Under the pieces are notes generated by a model. It had not been told where the DNA came from, searched no databases, and saw nothing but the letters and a program-made list of their open reading frames with translations. From positions 21,936 through 85,935 of the forward strand of contig JAFARZ010000351.1 in assembly GCA_019245115.1 (NCBI GenBank): a stretch of DNA of 64,000 nt. The letters are read 5' to 3'. Source of the stretch: Streptosporangiaceae bacterium. GTDB taxonomy: Bacteria > Actinomycetota > Actinomycetes > Streptosporangiales > Streptosporangiaceae. The translations under genes were made by a program, and so were the position numbers. This document shows, piece after piece, positions 40,694 to 48,263 of the stretch (positions within the stretch are counted from its first letter, which is position 1; each line of letters begins with the position of its first letter).

Positions 40694-41347
40694 TCAGCAT
40701 CCGTCGTATGCGGTCCAGTTCGACGCGCCGCCCGCCGCGATGGCGTTATCGAAGATCTGGTCCTGGTATGCCGGACCGGCGACTCCGTACTCGCTGGCGG
40801 CACCGCCGTACTTTTCCCAGGTGCCGAGGAGGAACTGGTAGGCGCCGCCGCCGTTACCGGGCCCCCAGGCGTAGCTGCCGCCCTCTTCGGCGTTGCGTAT
40901 GCAGATCCCGAGCGCCGAGTGGGCGGCGTCGCCGCCGCTCTGAGCGGTCGGTGCGGGGGTTGCCGCCGGGGCCGGCTGAACGGTCGGCTGAACGGTCGGC
41001 TGCGCGGTCGGCTGAGCCTGCTGAGGTGCTTGCTGCGCGTGGTGTGCGGCCGTAGCGGCGGCGTGATGCTTGCGAGCGGCGGCGGCCCTGTTCCGCATGA
41101 CTATGCGGGCCTCCAGGGTGGCGATCTCGTGACGGACGGCCCCGGTGTTCTGCATGTCGTCGTAGCTGAAGGCCGCGGCCATACTTGTCACCGGTGCCGC
41201 GTACCGGACCGGCTTGGATGGTGCGGATCCGCCGTTCAGAACAACGAAGGCCGCAGCCACGCCTGCGAGCGTCGCTGCGACCAGTATCGATGCCCGGACC
41301 CTGCTAGCGGCCGGTTTTGGCTTGGCATGACGGGAAGCTTCGGGCAT
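40694..41347 (-). CDS. secreted Rpf/transglycosylase-like protein
   Basis: A 217-aa exported protein. The signal/anchor is RASILVAATLAGVAAAFVVL. A helical part (HEIATLEARIVMRNRAAAAR) and an Ala/His/Gln/Pro/Thr-rich linker with QPTAQPTVQPTVQPAP repeats follow. The C-terminal domain of about 75 residues begins ALGICIRNAEEGGSYAWGPG, with Glu as likely catalytic acid, then GAYQFLLGTWEKYGG and the end ASNWTAYDGC. That ending is like the LysM protein at 19519. It should cleave peptidoglycan. ATG 41347 has AGGAGC about 3-8 nt upstream; GTG 41350 is adjacent. Confidence 0.85.
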   Translation of the reverse strand: MPEASRHAKPKPAASRVRASILVAATLAGVAAAFVVLNGGSAPSKPVRYAAPVTSMAAAFSYDDMQNTGAVRHEIATLEARIVMRNRAAAARKHHAAATAAHHAQQAPQQAQPTAQPTVQPTVQPAPAATPAPTAQSGGDAAHSALGICIRNAEEGGSYAWGPGNGGGAYQFLLGTWEKYGGAASEYGVAGPAYQDQIFDNAIAAGGASNWTAYDGC

Positions 41348-41486
41348 CACGCTCCTGTCCGCGCGGCTGCGCGTTTACCCGGCGAGCTGACGCCAGCGTG
41401 CGTCAGGTGGCACGGGAAACGCCTGTCCCGGGCAACCTACTGGAAGACGGTCTCCGGCGCGGAGAAACACGGAAATAAGGCACCCT

Positions 41487-41515
41487 GCGGGGCAAAAGCT
41501 CCTATAATGCCCCGC
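41487..41515. promoter_or_regulatory. 8-bp stem-loop in the leader of the Rpf-like gene
   Basis: GCGGGGCA and TGCCCCGC pair perfectly around a 13-nt AT-rich loop. On the minus strand it lies about 140-170 nt before the ATG at 41347, between the MarR gene stop and the Rpf-like gene. It may end MarR transcription or act as a leader element. The loop also contains TATAGG, a possible -10. Confidence 0.45.
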
Positions 41516-41544
41516 TACGGCCAGCGTTGGCGCGCTATCGGCTC

Positions 41545-41997
41545 TCAGGCACCGATTGACTGGCGGCCCAGTTCGGCGTTGGCCCGCTCGGTGATGATAC
41601 TCAAGACGCGGCCCGCGGTGGCCAGATCCTCGGCCGGCAGGTCACCCCACAGTCGCTCGGTTATCTCGGTGACGACGGTCCGGATCCGGCTGTGCAGCTG
41701 GCGCGCGGCGTCGGTGACGATCAGCGTCGCGCTCTCGCCGTGTGCCCGCAGGAGCTGGGCAACGATCAGGTCATCGATGCTGGCCTGGGCCTGCGCCTCG
41801 CTGATCTTCAGGGCGCCCGCCACCTCACGAACGAAGGCGTCGCGCTCGAACGTCCCGCCGCCGGTGACGGCGAGAGTCAGGATCACCCACTGGGGTTCGG
41901 TCAGGCCGGTCCCGGCCAGCTGCCGGTCCAGGATGGCGTTGAGGGTCTTCTCCGTCTGGCCGATCACGCGGGCGCTGAAGGATGGGTAGCTGGACAT
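41545..41997 (-). CDS. MarR-family regulator
   Basis: A 150-aa winged-helix regulator: ARVIGQTEKTLNAILDRQLA, GLTEPQWVILTLAVTGGGTF, the recognition-helix part ISEAQAQASIDDLIVAQLLR, wing ESATLIVTDAARQLHSRIRT, and the C-terminal dimer helix. ATG 41997 has AAGGAG about 7 nt upstream. A double GTTGG-N5-CCAAC operator lies in the 59-bp gap to the fumarase stop, so it is probably autoregulated with its own promoter. The target beyond itself is unknown. Confidence 0.88.
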   Translation of the reverse strand: MSSYPSFSARVIGQTEKTLNAILDRQLAGTGLTEPQWVILTLAVTGGGTFERDAFVREVAGALKISEAQAQASIDDLIVAQLLRAHGESATLIVTDAARQLHSRIRTVVTEITERLWGDLPAEDLATAGRVLSIITERANAELGRQSIGA

Positions 41998-42025
41998 CGC
42001 CTGCTCCTTGACTCGGAATATTACC

Positions 42026-42055
42026 GTTGGGCATGCCAACGTTGGCAGGACCAAC
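42026..42055 (-). promoter_or_regulatory. tandem MarR operator, two GTTGG-N5-CCAAC sites
   Basis: Two abutting inverted repeats, each GTTGG, 5 nt, CCAAC (42026-42040 and 42041-42055), with spacers GCATG and CAGGA. The junction also creates the palindrome CCAACGTTGG. The site sits 28-58 bp upstream of the MarR ATG and reaches 1 bp short of the fumarase stop codon. Confidence 0.8.
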
Positions 42056-42056
42056 G

Positions 42057-43511
42057 TTATTCCGTCAAGCCCGGACGGGTCAGTGCGAGCGGGTCGACGA
42101 CCCTGTCGAACAGTTCCTCGCTGACGTCGTTGGCCAGCGCCGCTTCCTTGAGCGTCAGGTTGTGATCAATGGCGTAGTGGGAGATCTCGGCCGCCTTGTC
42201 GTAGCCGATGACCGGAGACAGGGCGGTGACCATCATCACCGAGCGCTCGATGTTCTCAGTCAGCCTGGCCTCGTTGAGCCTGGCGCCCTCGACCATGAAC
42301 TCGCGGAAGTGATCGCACATGTCGGCCATGATCAGCGCCGAGTGCAGGTAATTGCTGATCAGGATGGGACGGAAGGTATTCAGCTCGAAGTTGCCCTCGG
42401 CGCCGCCCATGGTCACCGCCACATCGGAGGCGATGACTTCGATGGCGACCATCAGCATCGCCTCGGCCTGGGTCGGGTTGACCTTGCCGGGCATGATCGA
42501 GGATCCGGGTTCGTTGGACGGGAAGATCAGCTCACCGATCCCGGTGTGCGGACCGGAGCCCAGCCAGCGCAGGTCGTTGGCGATCTTGAACAAGGTGACG
42601 GCCGCTGCCTTCAGCCCCCCGTGCGCGCGCACCATCCGGTCCAGCGTGCCCTGGGCGGTGAACTTGTTGGCCGCCGTCACGAACGGGGCCCCGGTCATCG
42701 CCGCGATCTCCGCCGCCGCTTCCGCGCCGAACCCGGGCGGGGCGTTCAGCCCGGTGCCCACCGCCGTCCCGCCCATGGCCAGCGCCAGCAGCCCTCGGGT
42801 GGCATGCTCCACCTCAGCGATCGCGTCATCCAGCGCTGAGGCGTACCCGGACCACTCCTGCCCGGCTGTCAGCGGGGTCGCATCCTGCAGGTGAGTCCGG
42901 CCGGTCTTGACCACCCCGGCCCAGTTCTCCGCGTGCCGCCCGGCCGCATCCCGCAGCCGTTCCAGCGCCGGGATTGTCTTCCCCGTGGCCATCTGGTAGG
43001 CGGCGATATGCATCGCGGTGGGAAACGTGTCGTTGCTGGACTGACTCATGTTCACGTGATCATTGGGATGCACGGGCCGCTGCGAGCCCAGCGTCCCGCC
43101 CGCCAGCTGGATGCACCGGTTGGCGATCACCTCGTTGACGTTCATGTTCGACTGGGTCCCCGACCCGGTCTGGTACACATACAGCGGGAACTCGCTGTCC
43201 AGCGCTCCGCTGATCACTTCATCGCACACCCGCTGGATCAACTGGGCCATCCAGCCCGGCAGCAGCCCGGCCCGGGTGTTCACCACCGCCGCCGCCTTCT
43301 TCACATACCCGTAGGCGTGATATATCTCCTTCGGCATCCGGTCATTGCCGATGCTGAAATGCTCCAGGCTGCGCTGGGTCTGCGCACCCCAGTACCGGTC
43401 CGCCGGCACCTCCACCGTGCCCAGGCTGTCAGACTCCCGCCGCGTCCCGGCGGCATCCAGCCCGATCGGCACATCGAGGATCCTGGGTGCCTGCTCGTTC
43501 GCATCCGTCAT
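42057..43511 (-). CDS. fumC: class II fumarate hydratase
   Basis: A 484-aa fumarase that interconverts fumarate and malate in the TCA cycle. Landmarks: DRYWGAQTQRSLEHFSIGND near residue 38, TGSGTQSNMNVNEVIANR, VHPNDHVNMSQSSNDTFPTA, catalytic region KTGRTHLQDATPLTAGQEWS, and the superfamily signature GSSIMPGKVNPTQAEAM near 330. The length is normal. ATG 43511 is preferred, with GGGAGG upstream at a spacing of 9; ATG 43520 abuts that site. A repeated AGATGCC element lies 55-80 bp upstream of the start. Confidence 0.96.
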   Translation of the reverse strand: MTDANEQAPRILDVPIGLDAAGTRRESDSLGTVEVPADRYWGAQTQRSLEHFSIGNDRMPKEIYHAYGYVKKAAAVVNTRAGLLPGWMAQLIQRVCDEVISGALDSEFPLYVYQTGSGTQSNMNVNEVIANRCIQLAGGTLGSQRPVHPNDHVNMSQSSNDTFPTAMHIAAYQMATGKTIPALERLRDAAGRHAENWAGVVKTGRTHLQDATPLTAGQEWSGYASALDDAIAEVEHATRGLLALAMGGTAVGTGLNAPPGFGAEAAAEIAAMTGAPFVTAANKFTAQGTLDRMVRAHGGLKAAAVTLFKIANDLRWLGSGPHTGIGELIFPSNEPGSSIMPGKVNPTQAEAMLMVAIEVIASDVAVTMGGAEGNFELNTFRPILISNYLHSALIMADMCDHFREFMVEGARLNEARLTENIERSVMMVTALSPVIGYDKAAEISHYAIDHNLTLKEAALANDVSEELFDRVVDPLALTRPGLTE

Positions 43512-43566
43512 GACACGCATCCTCCCACCGCGCTGAGAGCAGCGGGCTGGCGAGCGTCTCTGGATA

Positions 43567-43590
43567 AGATGCCTCGGCATCTAAGATGCC
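43567..43590. promoter_or_regulatory. AGATGCC inverted plus direct repeat between fumC and the 43594 frame
   Basis: AGATGCC (43567-43573), GGCATCT (43576-43582) and AAGATGCC (43583-43590) form one palindrome and a third half-site. It lies in the divergent region upstream of fumC, where an operator would be expected. Confidence 0.4.
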
Positions 43591-43593
43591 TGT

Positions 43594-44012
43594 ATGGTCG
43601 GCGATGCCGACGCGTCGAGCGTCCAGCCCGTGGTGAACCCCAGCTTGCGGGAAGCCAAGCGCCATCGTCTCATCCGCATGGCAAGGGAACAGACCGCCGG
43701 GCGGACCGGACCGGTACGCCAGATCCGCCACCGGGACGAGGTCGTCTCACCGCTCGCGCTGGAACTCGAGTGCCGCAAACTGCTCCAGCGCGCCCTGCGG
43801 CGCGGCAGGACTGGGAGACCGCCCACCGGATGGCGGCCAACAACGACAAGTACCTCGACCTGGTGGCACGCACCGCGGCGGACCAGCATGCCACCCTGGA
43901 GATCACCGGCCTGGCCGAACAGGCCGCAGAGGCGGCCCAGGCGTTCCGCGAGACTCTGCAGCGCGCCACCTTGGCCGCGGAGGCACTGGCCCTCCCGGAA
44001 TCGCGATACTGA
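43594..44012 (+). pseudogene. frameshifted hypothetical gene
   Basis: From ATG 43594 a plausible coding frame runs to about 43800 (LREAKRHRLIRMAREQTAGR, LALELECRKLLQRALRR). Coding quality then moves to another frame, which continues with DWETAHRMAANNDKYLDLVA, ITGLAEQAAEAAQAFRETLQ and ends at a TGA at 44010-44012. Joined, they would give a helical protein of about 139 aa. A one-base slip near 43795-43810 explains it. I recognise no family. The alternatives are two short unrelated frames or a sequencing error. Confidence 0.5.
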
Positions 44013-44043
44013 GCTTGAAGGGCGGGCGATTGCGCTCAACGAC

Positions 44044-44119
44044 GCGGAAAATAAAGAGCCTCGCGGAAGAAAGGGCGCCGGTTTCCGACACCTTTCCTTC
44101 CACGGAGCTCCTATTTTCC
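44044..44119. repeat. palindromic repeat family A, copy A5
   Basis: Left arm GCGGAAAATAAAGAGCCTCG, inner stem GGAAGAAAGGGCGCCGG/TTTCCGACACCTTTCCTTCC, and outer right arm GGAGCTCCTATTTTCC. The right core has mutated (GACACC for GGCGCC). It lies between the pseudogene and the convergent gene ending at 44252, 85 bp from repeat B5. Confidence 0.85.
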
Positions 44120-44203
44120 ATCCGCTACGAGGATGCCATCGCCGCTTACGAAGAGGCCGCGATGCGATGGCGATGGCCCGGAAAGGCCTGGGCGCGGGAA
44201 GCA

Positions 44204-44254
44204 CCACCGCCCGTTCGTTATAAAAACCTTGATTATCCTGAACGGCGGTGGTTA
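44204..44254. repeat. palindromic repeat family B, paired arms (copy B5)
   Basis: Left arm ACCACCGCCCGTTCGTTATA (44204-44223) and right arm CTGAACGGCGGTGGTTA (44238-44254) pair around an AT-rich loop. The right arm ends in the TAA stop codon of the minus-strand gene at 44252. It is probably a two-way terminator between convergent units. Confidence 0.8.
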
Positions 44255-45070
44255 CACCTGCCCGATACGGCTTGCGAACTCCAGGCCAAGGACACGGTCG
44301 GCATACACGAATGTCTCGAACTTGGCCCCTTCGGCCATGCCGGTATCGAGGGCCAGCGTCCGCAGCAGGCCGAGGGCCGAGGGCGTGTCGAGGTCACGGA
44401 AGGCGCGGCGGATCGCCTCGGTTATGTCCGGCGGCACCCGTCTGGAGGGCAGCTCCGCCCATCTGGCCACCGAAACCCGCCACTCCCGCAGTGTCCCGGC
44501 GGCGTCAGCCAGGCGGTCCTGGCTGACCTGGACCGGCTGGTGATATGGCGAGGACAGCAGCACGAGGCGGAGCGCGAGTGGCTCGTGGTCATGCTGGCCG
44601 GCTTCGGCACTCGTGCCGAAGCGCGCCGCGCCGATGCTGACTCGCAGCCCGGTCACGTCGTCCGGCGCGCTGGCGCCGTCGCGGACCAGATGAACGTCTA
44701 CCGGACCACCGAGCGCGACGTGAGCCTCGCGGCAAGGCGCCTGAGCGGCGGGCGCGTGCATGCCGAGAGCGGCGAGGTGGCCTGCCAGGATCCCGGCGCG
44801 GGAGGCCGGCTGTCCGGAGGAATGCCGTGCGGAGAAAGGCTGCCCGGAGAAATGCTGCCCGGAGAAATGCTGCGCGACCAGGGCCTGGAGGTGGCTCATC
44901 TCGCCCGCTCTGGTCAGTAGGTCGGCCACCAGCAGCACGCGCAGATCGGTGATGTCACCGGCGTCACCGGGTTCCGGCCGGGGCAGGTGAGCGCAGATCC
45001 GCAACAGACCGGGTACAGCGGATCTGACCTCCGCCATCGAGCCGTCGCGGGCGTCCAGCAGGCGAACCAT
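44252..45070 (-). CDS. hypothetical protein with FSGQ repeats, 272 aa
   Basis: I do not recognise the family. No signal peptide or membrane helix is seen. The N-terminal 85 residues are helical (VPGLLRICAHLPRPEPGDAG). A short tandem peptide repeat follows, QHFSGQHFSGQPFSARHSSG, encoded by direct DNA repeats (CTGCCCGGAGAAATG twice on the plus strand near 44840-44870). A mixed domain closes the protein (VALGGPVDVHLVRDGASAPD, LLSSPYHQPVQVSQDRLADA). ATG 45070 has TAGCCT ending 7 nt before it and no ribosome site, so a leaderless mRNA is likely. Its stop belongs to repeat B5. Confidence 0.65.
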   Translation of the reverse strand: MVRLLDARDGSMAEVRSAVPGLLRICAHLPRPEPGDAGDITDLRVLLVADLLTRAGEMSHLQALVAQHFSGQHFSGQPFSARHSSGQPASRAGILAGHLAALGMHAPAAQAPCREAHVALGGPVDVHLVRDGASAPDDVTGLRVSIGAARFGTSAEAGQHDHEPLALRLVLLSSPYHQPVQVSQDRLADAAGTLREWRVSVARWAELPSRRVPPDITEAIRRAFRDLDTPSALGLLRTLALDTGMAEGAKFETFVYADRVLGLEFASRIGQV

Positions 45071-45215
45071 GGTCACTAGGCTATGGCTTTCCCGCGCGGG
45101 CCGTACGTTACCAAAATGTCACGTTCTGTGGAGAAACGCCCCCACAGCTGGGGCGTGTACGTAAAATGTGAAGTCGTTGTGGCTCTCTGTGTCAGAGGAG
45201 CGAGGGGAGGCCATA

Positions 45216-45890
45216 GTGCAGGGTGCTGCGTATCGCCATGCGGACAGACCCCGGCATGCGCGGCGGCCGAGCCTGCGGTCTCCCCGGACCTGGCTGGCCG
45301 GACCACTGGTCAGCGCCCAGCGGCTGCCCAGATACTGGACCCGCCGGGGCCTGGCCGCCGCGGCCGGGCTGCTGTTCGCTACGGCCGCGCTCATCACCAG
45401 CATCCTGGTCGCTATCACGATGCAGGCGACCCCTTCCGATGTGCACCACGAGGCCGTCGTTCCGCCCGTGGTTCCCGTCATACCGCTCCCCCAGTCCTCG
45501 GCATCGACACCAGCGCGGCAACGTCATGTGCGCCCGCGGCAGACGACTTCGCCGGTCCCGCTGCCCGCCGCGGCGGTGCCGGCTCCCGCCCCACGCCCGC
45601 CCACCGCACGGAGCGGCAAGCCCGAGGCGTTCCCCGCGGCGCTGATGCTGGGCGGCACCCGGGTCGGGCGGTTGACCATCACGGCCGCTGGCGGTCCCGT
45701 GCAATGGACCGCCACCGCGTTCGGCGTCAGCCTGAGCGTCTGGTCGGGCACGCTGTCTGGCGGGCAATCGATGACCGTCATCGTCAGCGCCTTGAACGCT
45801 GGCGGCACCGGATGGGTGAACATCGAGCCGGGCGATGTCTACGTCCAGGTCACGTGGACCGCGTCGCTACCGCCCCGGTTCCCGTACTAG
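45216..45890 (+). CDS. membrane-anchored hypothetical protein
   Basis: A 224-aa protein. A basic cytoplasmic N-terminus (about 45 residues) leads to one membrane helix, GLAAAAGLLFATAALITSIL, near residue 55. A Pro/Ala/Thr-rich spacer (PVPLPAAAVPAPAPRPPTAR) reaches out. A small sheet domain of about 80 residues (VGRLTITAAGGPVQWTATAF, LSVWSGTLSGGQSMTVIVSA) ends the protein and resembles BACON-like or immunoglobulin-like wall domains. GTG 45216 has GGGGAGG 5 nt upstream. A stem-loop ACGCCCC/GGGGCGT lies about 60-80 bp upstream. Confidence 0.75.
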   Translation: MQGAAYRHADRPRHARRPSLRSPRTWLAGPLVSAQRLPRYWTRRGLAAAAGLLFATAALITSILVAITMQATPSDVHHEAVVPPVVPVIPLPQSSASTPARQRHVRPRQTTSPVPLPAAAVPAPAPRPPTARSGKPEAFPAALMLGGTRVGRLTITAAGGPVQWTATAFGVSLSVWSGTLSGGQSMTVIVSALNAGGTGWVNIEPGDVYVQVTWTASLPPRFPY

Positions 45891-46007
45891 CCGTCCTGGC
45901 CGCGGAGCCAGGCCTGGCAGATCCGGTAAGGCGGCGGCGAGCTGGCGGGGCGGCTGCGCGGCCGAGGCGACCACGGTCACGTCGGTCAGCTTGGCGGCAG
46001 CGGGCGG

Positions 46008-47573
46008 TCAGTCGACGGTGATCGAGCCCATCTCGTCCTGTCTTGCGGGCTCCCTTTCCGCAGGCAACGGAACAGTCGCCGGCTGGCGGCTCAGCCCGGG
46101 CAGGAAGGCCAGCGCCAGCCCGATGGACAGCACGCCAAGGGCGCCGGTTATCCAAAGCGTGATGTCCATCCCGTGCACGAACGCCGTACGGACCGAAGCC
46201 AGCAGATCCAGCCGGCCCAGCCGGCGCGCCACCGCGGCACCCGAGCTGGCGCTGGCCTTGATCGCATCGGCCATCGGGCCGGGTAGCCCGGCCACCGCCA
46301 CGTGAGCGCGGTAGCTGGAGTTGACGAGCGTGCCGAGGACGGCGACTCCGATGGAGCTGCCGAGCTGTCGCAACGCGAACACCGTCGCCGAGCCCGCCCC
46401 GCCGCGTTCCTTGTCCAGCGAGCCGACCGCCGCCAGCATGGACGTGGGCATCGCGATACCCAGCCCGACCCCGAAGATGACCAGCCATACCGCGGTGAAT
46501 CCGTACCCCGAACCGACGCTGGTCGTGGCGCCGGTAAGGAGCCCGGCCGCCGTGGCCGCGAATCCCAGGGCGACGGGGATCTTCGGTCCGGTCCTCGGCG
46601 CGATCCGGTTCGCGAGCTGCATTCCGGCGGTCAGGCCGACCAGCATCGGCAGCAACCGGAGACCGGTGCCGAGCGCATCGGCCCCGAGAACGGCCTGGAG
46701 GTACTGCGGGGTGTTGAACATCATGCCGAACAGCGCGAAGCTGACCAGTGTCGCCAGTACCGCACCCCAGGTGAATCCGCGCGACCGGAACAGCCCGATG
46801 TCGACGAGCGGATCCCGGCTGCGCGTGACGAAACGTTCCAGCGGCACGAAGCCAGCCAGCACCACAAGTCCGCCAGCCAGCGGGCCCAGCGTCCGCGGGC
46901 TGCCCCAGCCGTGGTCGCCCGCCTGGATCACGCCGTAGGTAACGGCAATCATGCCGACCGCCGAGACCAGCACACCGGCCAGGTCCAGCCGCGACGCCCG
47001 CGGATTCCGCGATTCGGGTACCAGTGCCGTCACCGCGATGAGGCCCGCCAGCACCAGCGGCACGTTGATCAGGAACACCGATCCCCACCAGAAGTGGCGG
47101 AGCAGCAGGCCAGCGACGATGGGTCCCAACGGGATCCCCACCATGTTCCCGGTCATGAGGTACGTGACCGCTCGCTGGCGTTCGTGCGGCTCGAACAGCA
47201 CCAGCAGCACCGAGACGCACAGCGGGATGAGGAACGAGGCGCCAATACCCAGTGCCGCGCGTGCCGCGGTCAGCTCAGCCGACGAGGTCGAGTACGCGCA
47301 CCACGCGGAGCTGCCGCCAAACACTACGAGCGCCCCGATCACCAGCTTCTTGCGGCCGAACCGGTCGCCAAGCAGCCCGGCGGGCAGGAGCACGGCGGCC
47401 AGCACCAGGTTGTACGCGTCGGTGAACCATTGGAGCTGGCTGGTCGACGCGTGCAGTCTCGCGCTGAGCGTGGGGAGGGCCGTGTTCAGCACGGTCATGT
47501 CCAGACCGACCGCCATCAGGCTCAGCGACAGCGCACCGAGTGCCCACCATCTGCGGGATGTCCCAGGCTTCAT
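46008..47573 (-). CDS. MFS drug exporter, DHA2 (EmrB/QacA) family
   Basis: A 521-aa transporter with about 14 predicted membrane helices. The first helix has LSLMAVGLDMTVLNTALPTL, the DHA2 signature. Motif A is LPAGLLGDRFGRKKLVIGAL near residue 80. Helix 5 motif C-like text, MTGNMVGIPLGPIVAGLLL, is present. It should export cationic or hydrophobic compounds by proton antiport. It diverges from a TetR gene across 75 bp, so TetR most likely represses it. GACGGGG gives a ribosome site 5 nt before ATG 47573. Confidence 0.93.
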   Translation of the reverse strand: MKPGTSRRWWALGALSLSLMAVGLDMTVLNTALPTLSARLHASTSQLQWFTDAYNLVLAAVLLPAGLLGDRFGRKKLVIGALVVFGGSSAWCAYSTSSAELTAARAALGIGASFLIPLCVSVLLVLFEPHERQRAVTYLMTGNMVGIPLGPIVAGLLLRHFWWGSVFLINVPLVLAGLIAVTALVPESRNPRASRLDLAGVLVSAVGMIAVTYGVIQAGDHGWGSPRTLGPLAGGLVVLAGFVPLERFVTRSRDPLVDIGLFRSRGFTWGAVLATLVSFALFGMMFNTPQYLQAVLGADALGTGLRLLPMLVGLTAGMQLANRIAPRTGPKIPVALGFAATAAGLLTGATTSVGSGYGFTAVWLVIFGVGLGIAMPTSMLAAVGSLDKERGGAGSATVFALRQLGSSIGVAVLGTLVNSSYRAHVAVAGLPGPMADAIKASASSGAAVARRLGRLDLLASVRTAFVHGMDITLWITGALGVLSIGLALAFLPGLSRQPATVPLPAEREPARQDEMGSITVD

Positions 47574-47586
47574 ACAGTCCCCGTCT

Positions 47587-47637
47587 AAGAAACGTATAGT
47601 ATCTTAAGCGGATGCTACAGTGAGAGCTCAAGAAACG
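47587..47637. promoter_or_regulatory. candidate TetR operator in the MFS/TetR gap
   Basis: AAGAAACGTATAGTATCTT (47587-47605) has AAGA/TCTT ends, and the word AAGAAACG recurs at 47630-47637. Both lie between the divergent starts at 47573 and 47649 in an AT-rich patch. Confidence 0.35.
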
Positions 47638-47648
47638 CAACGTATCCT

Positions 47649-48257
47649 ATGAAAACAGACCATACTCCGTCCCGTCGGCGTGGCGAGGCACTCGAGCGGG
47701 CGATCGTCACCGCCGTCTGGGAGGAACTAGCCGAAGTCGGTTACGCCAAGCTGACCATGGAAGGGGTGGCGGCCAGGGCGCACACCAGCAAGCCGGTGCT
47801 CTATCGTCGATGGTCCACCCGTGTCCAGCTGGTGGTAGCGGCCATGACCTATGGCGTCCCGACCCGGGACGAACTGCCCGACACCGGAGATCTTCGCTCC
47901 GACGTGCTGACCTTGCTCCGCCAGCTGGAGAGCCGCTTCGACGACCTGCCGACCGACGCCATCCGCGGCCTGATGTTCGAGGTCCTGGGCGATCCGGAAG
48001 CGGTCGCGATCCGCGAGTACGTCGTGCAGACCCGGTGCGAGGACCTGATCATGGTCCTGCTGGAACGAGCCGCCGCCCGCGGCGAGATCGACCCGGCCAA
48101 GATCTCGCGCCGCATTGCCCGCGTGCCGAAGGACATCATCCGCAGCGAGTACCTGACCCGGGCCGACTTCAACGGGCGTGTCCCCGACGACGTCATTACA
48201 GAAATCGTTGACGAGGTCTTCCTACCCCTCGTCCGACCCGTAGTCCGAGGAGACTGA
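47649..48257 (+). CDS. TetR-family regulator
   Basis: A 202-aa repressor. The N-terminal helix-turn-helix is ERAIVTAVWEELAEVGYAKL, TMEGVAARAHTSKPVLYRRW near residues 14-55. The ligand-binding C-terminal domain has DDLPTDAIRGLMFEVLGDPE and RIARVPKDIIRSEYLTRADF. It diverges from the DHA2 exporter, the classic repressor/exporter pair, and should release its operator upon binding a transported drug. The ATG at 47649 is the first codon in the frame. Confidence 0.93.
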   Translation: MKTDHTPSRRRGEALERAIVTAVWEELAEVGYAKLTMEGVAARAHTSKPVLYRRWSTRVQLVVAAMTYGVPTRDELPDTGDLRSDVLTLLRQLESRFDDLPTDAIRGLMFEVLGDPEAVAIREYVVQTRCEDLIMVLLERAAARGEIDPAKISRRIARVPKDIIRSEYLTRADFNGRVPDDVITEIVDEVFLPLVRPVVRGD

Positions 48258-48263
48258 AAGGCG

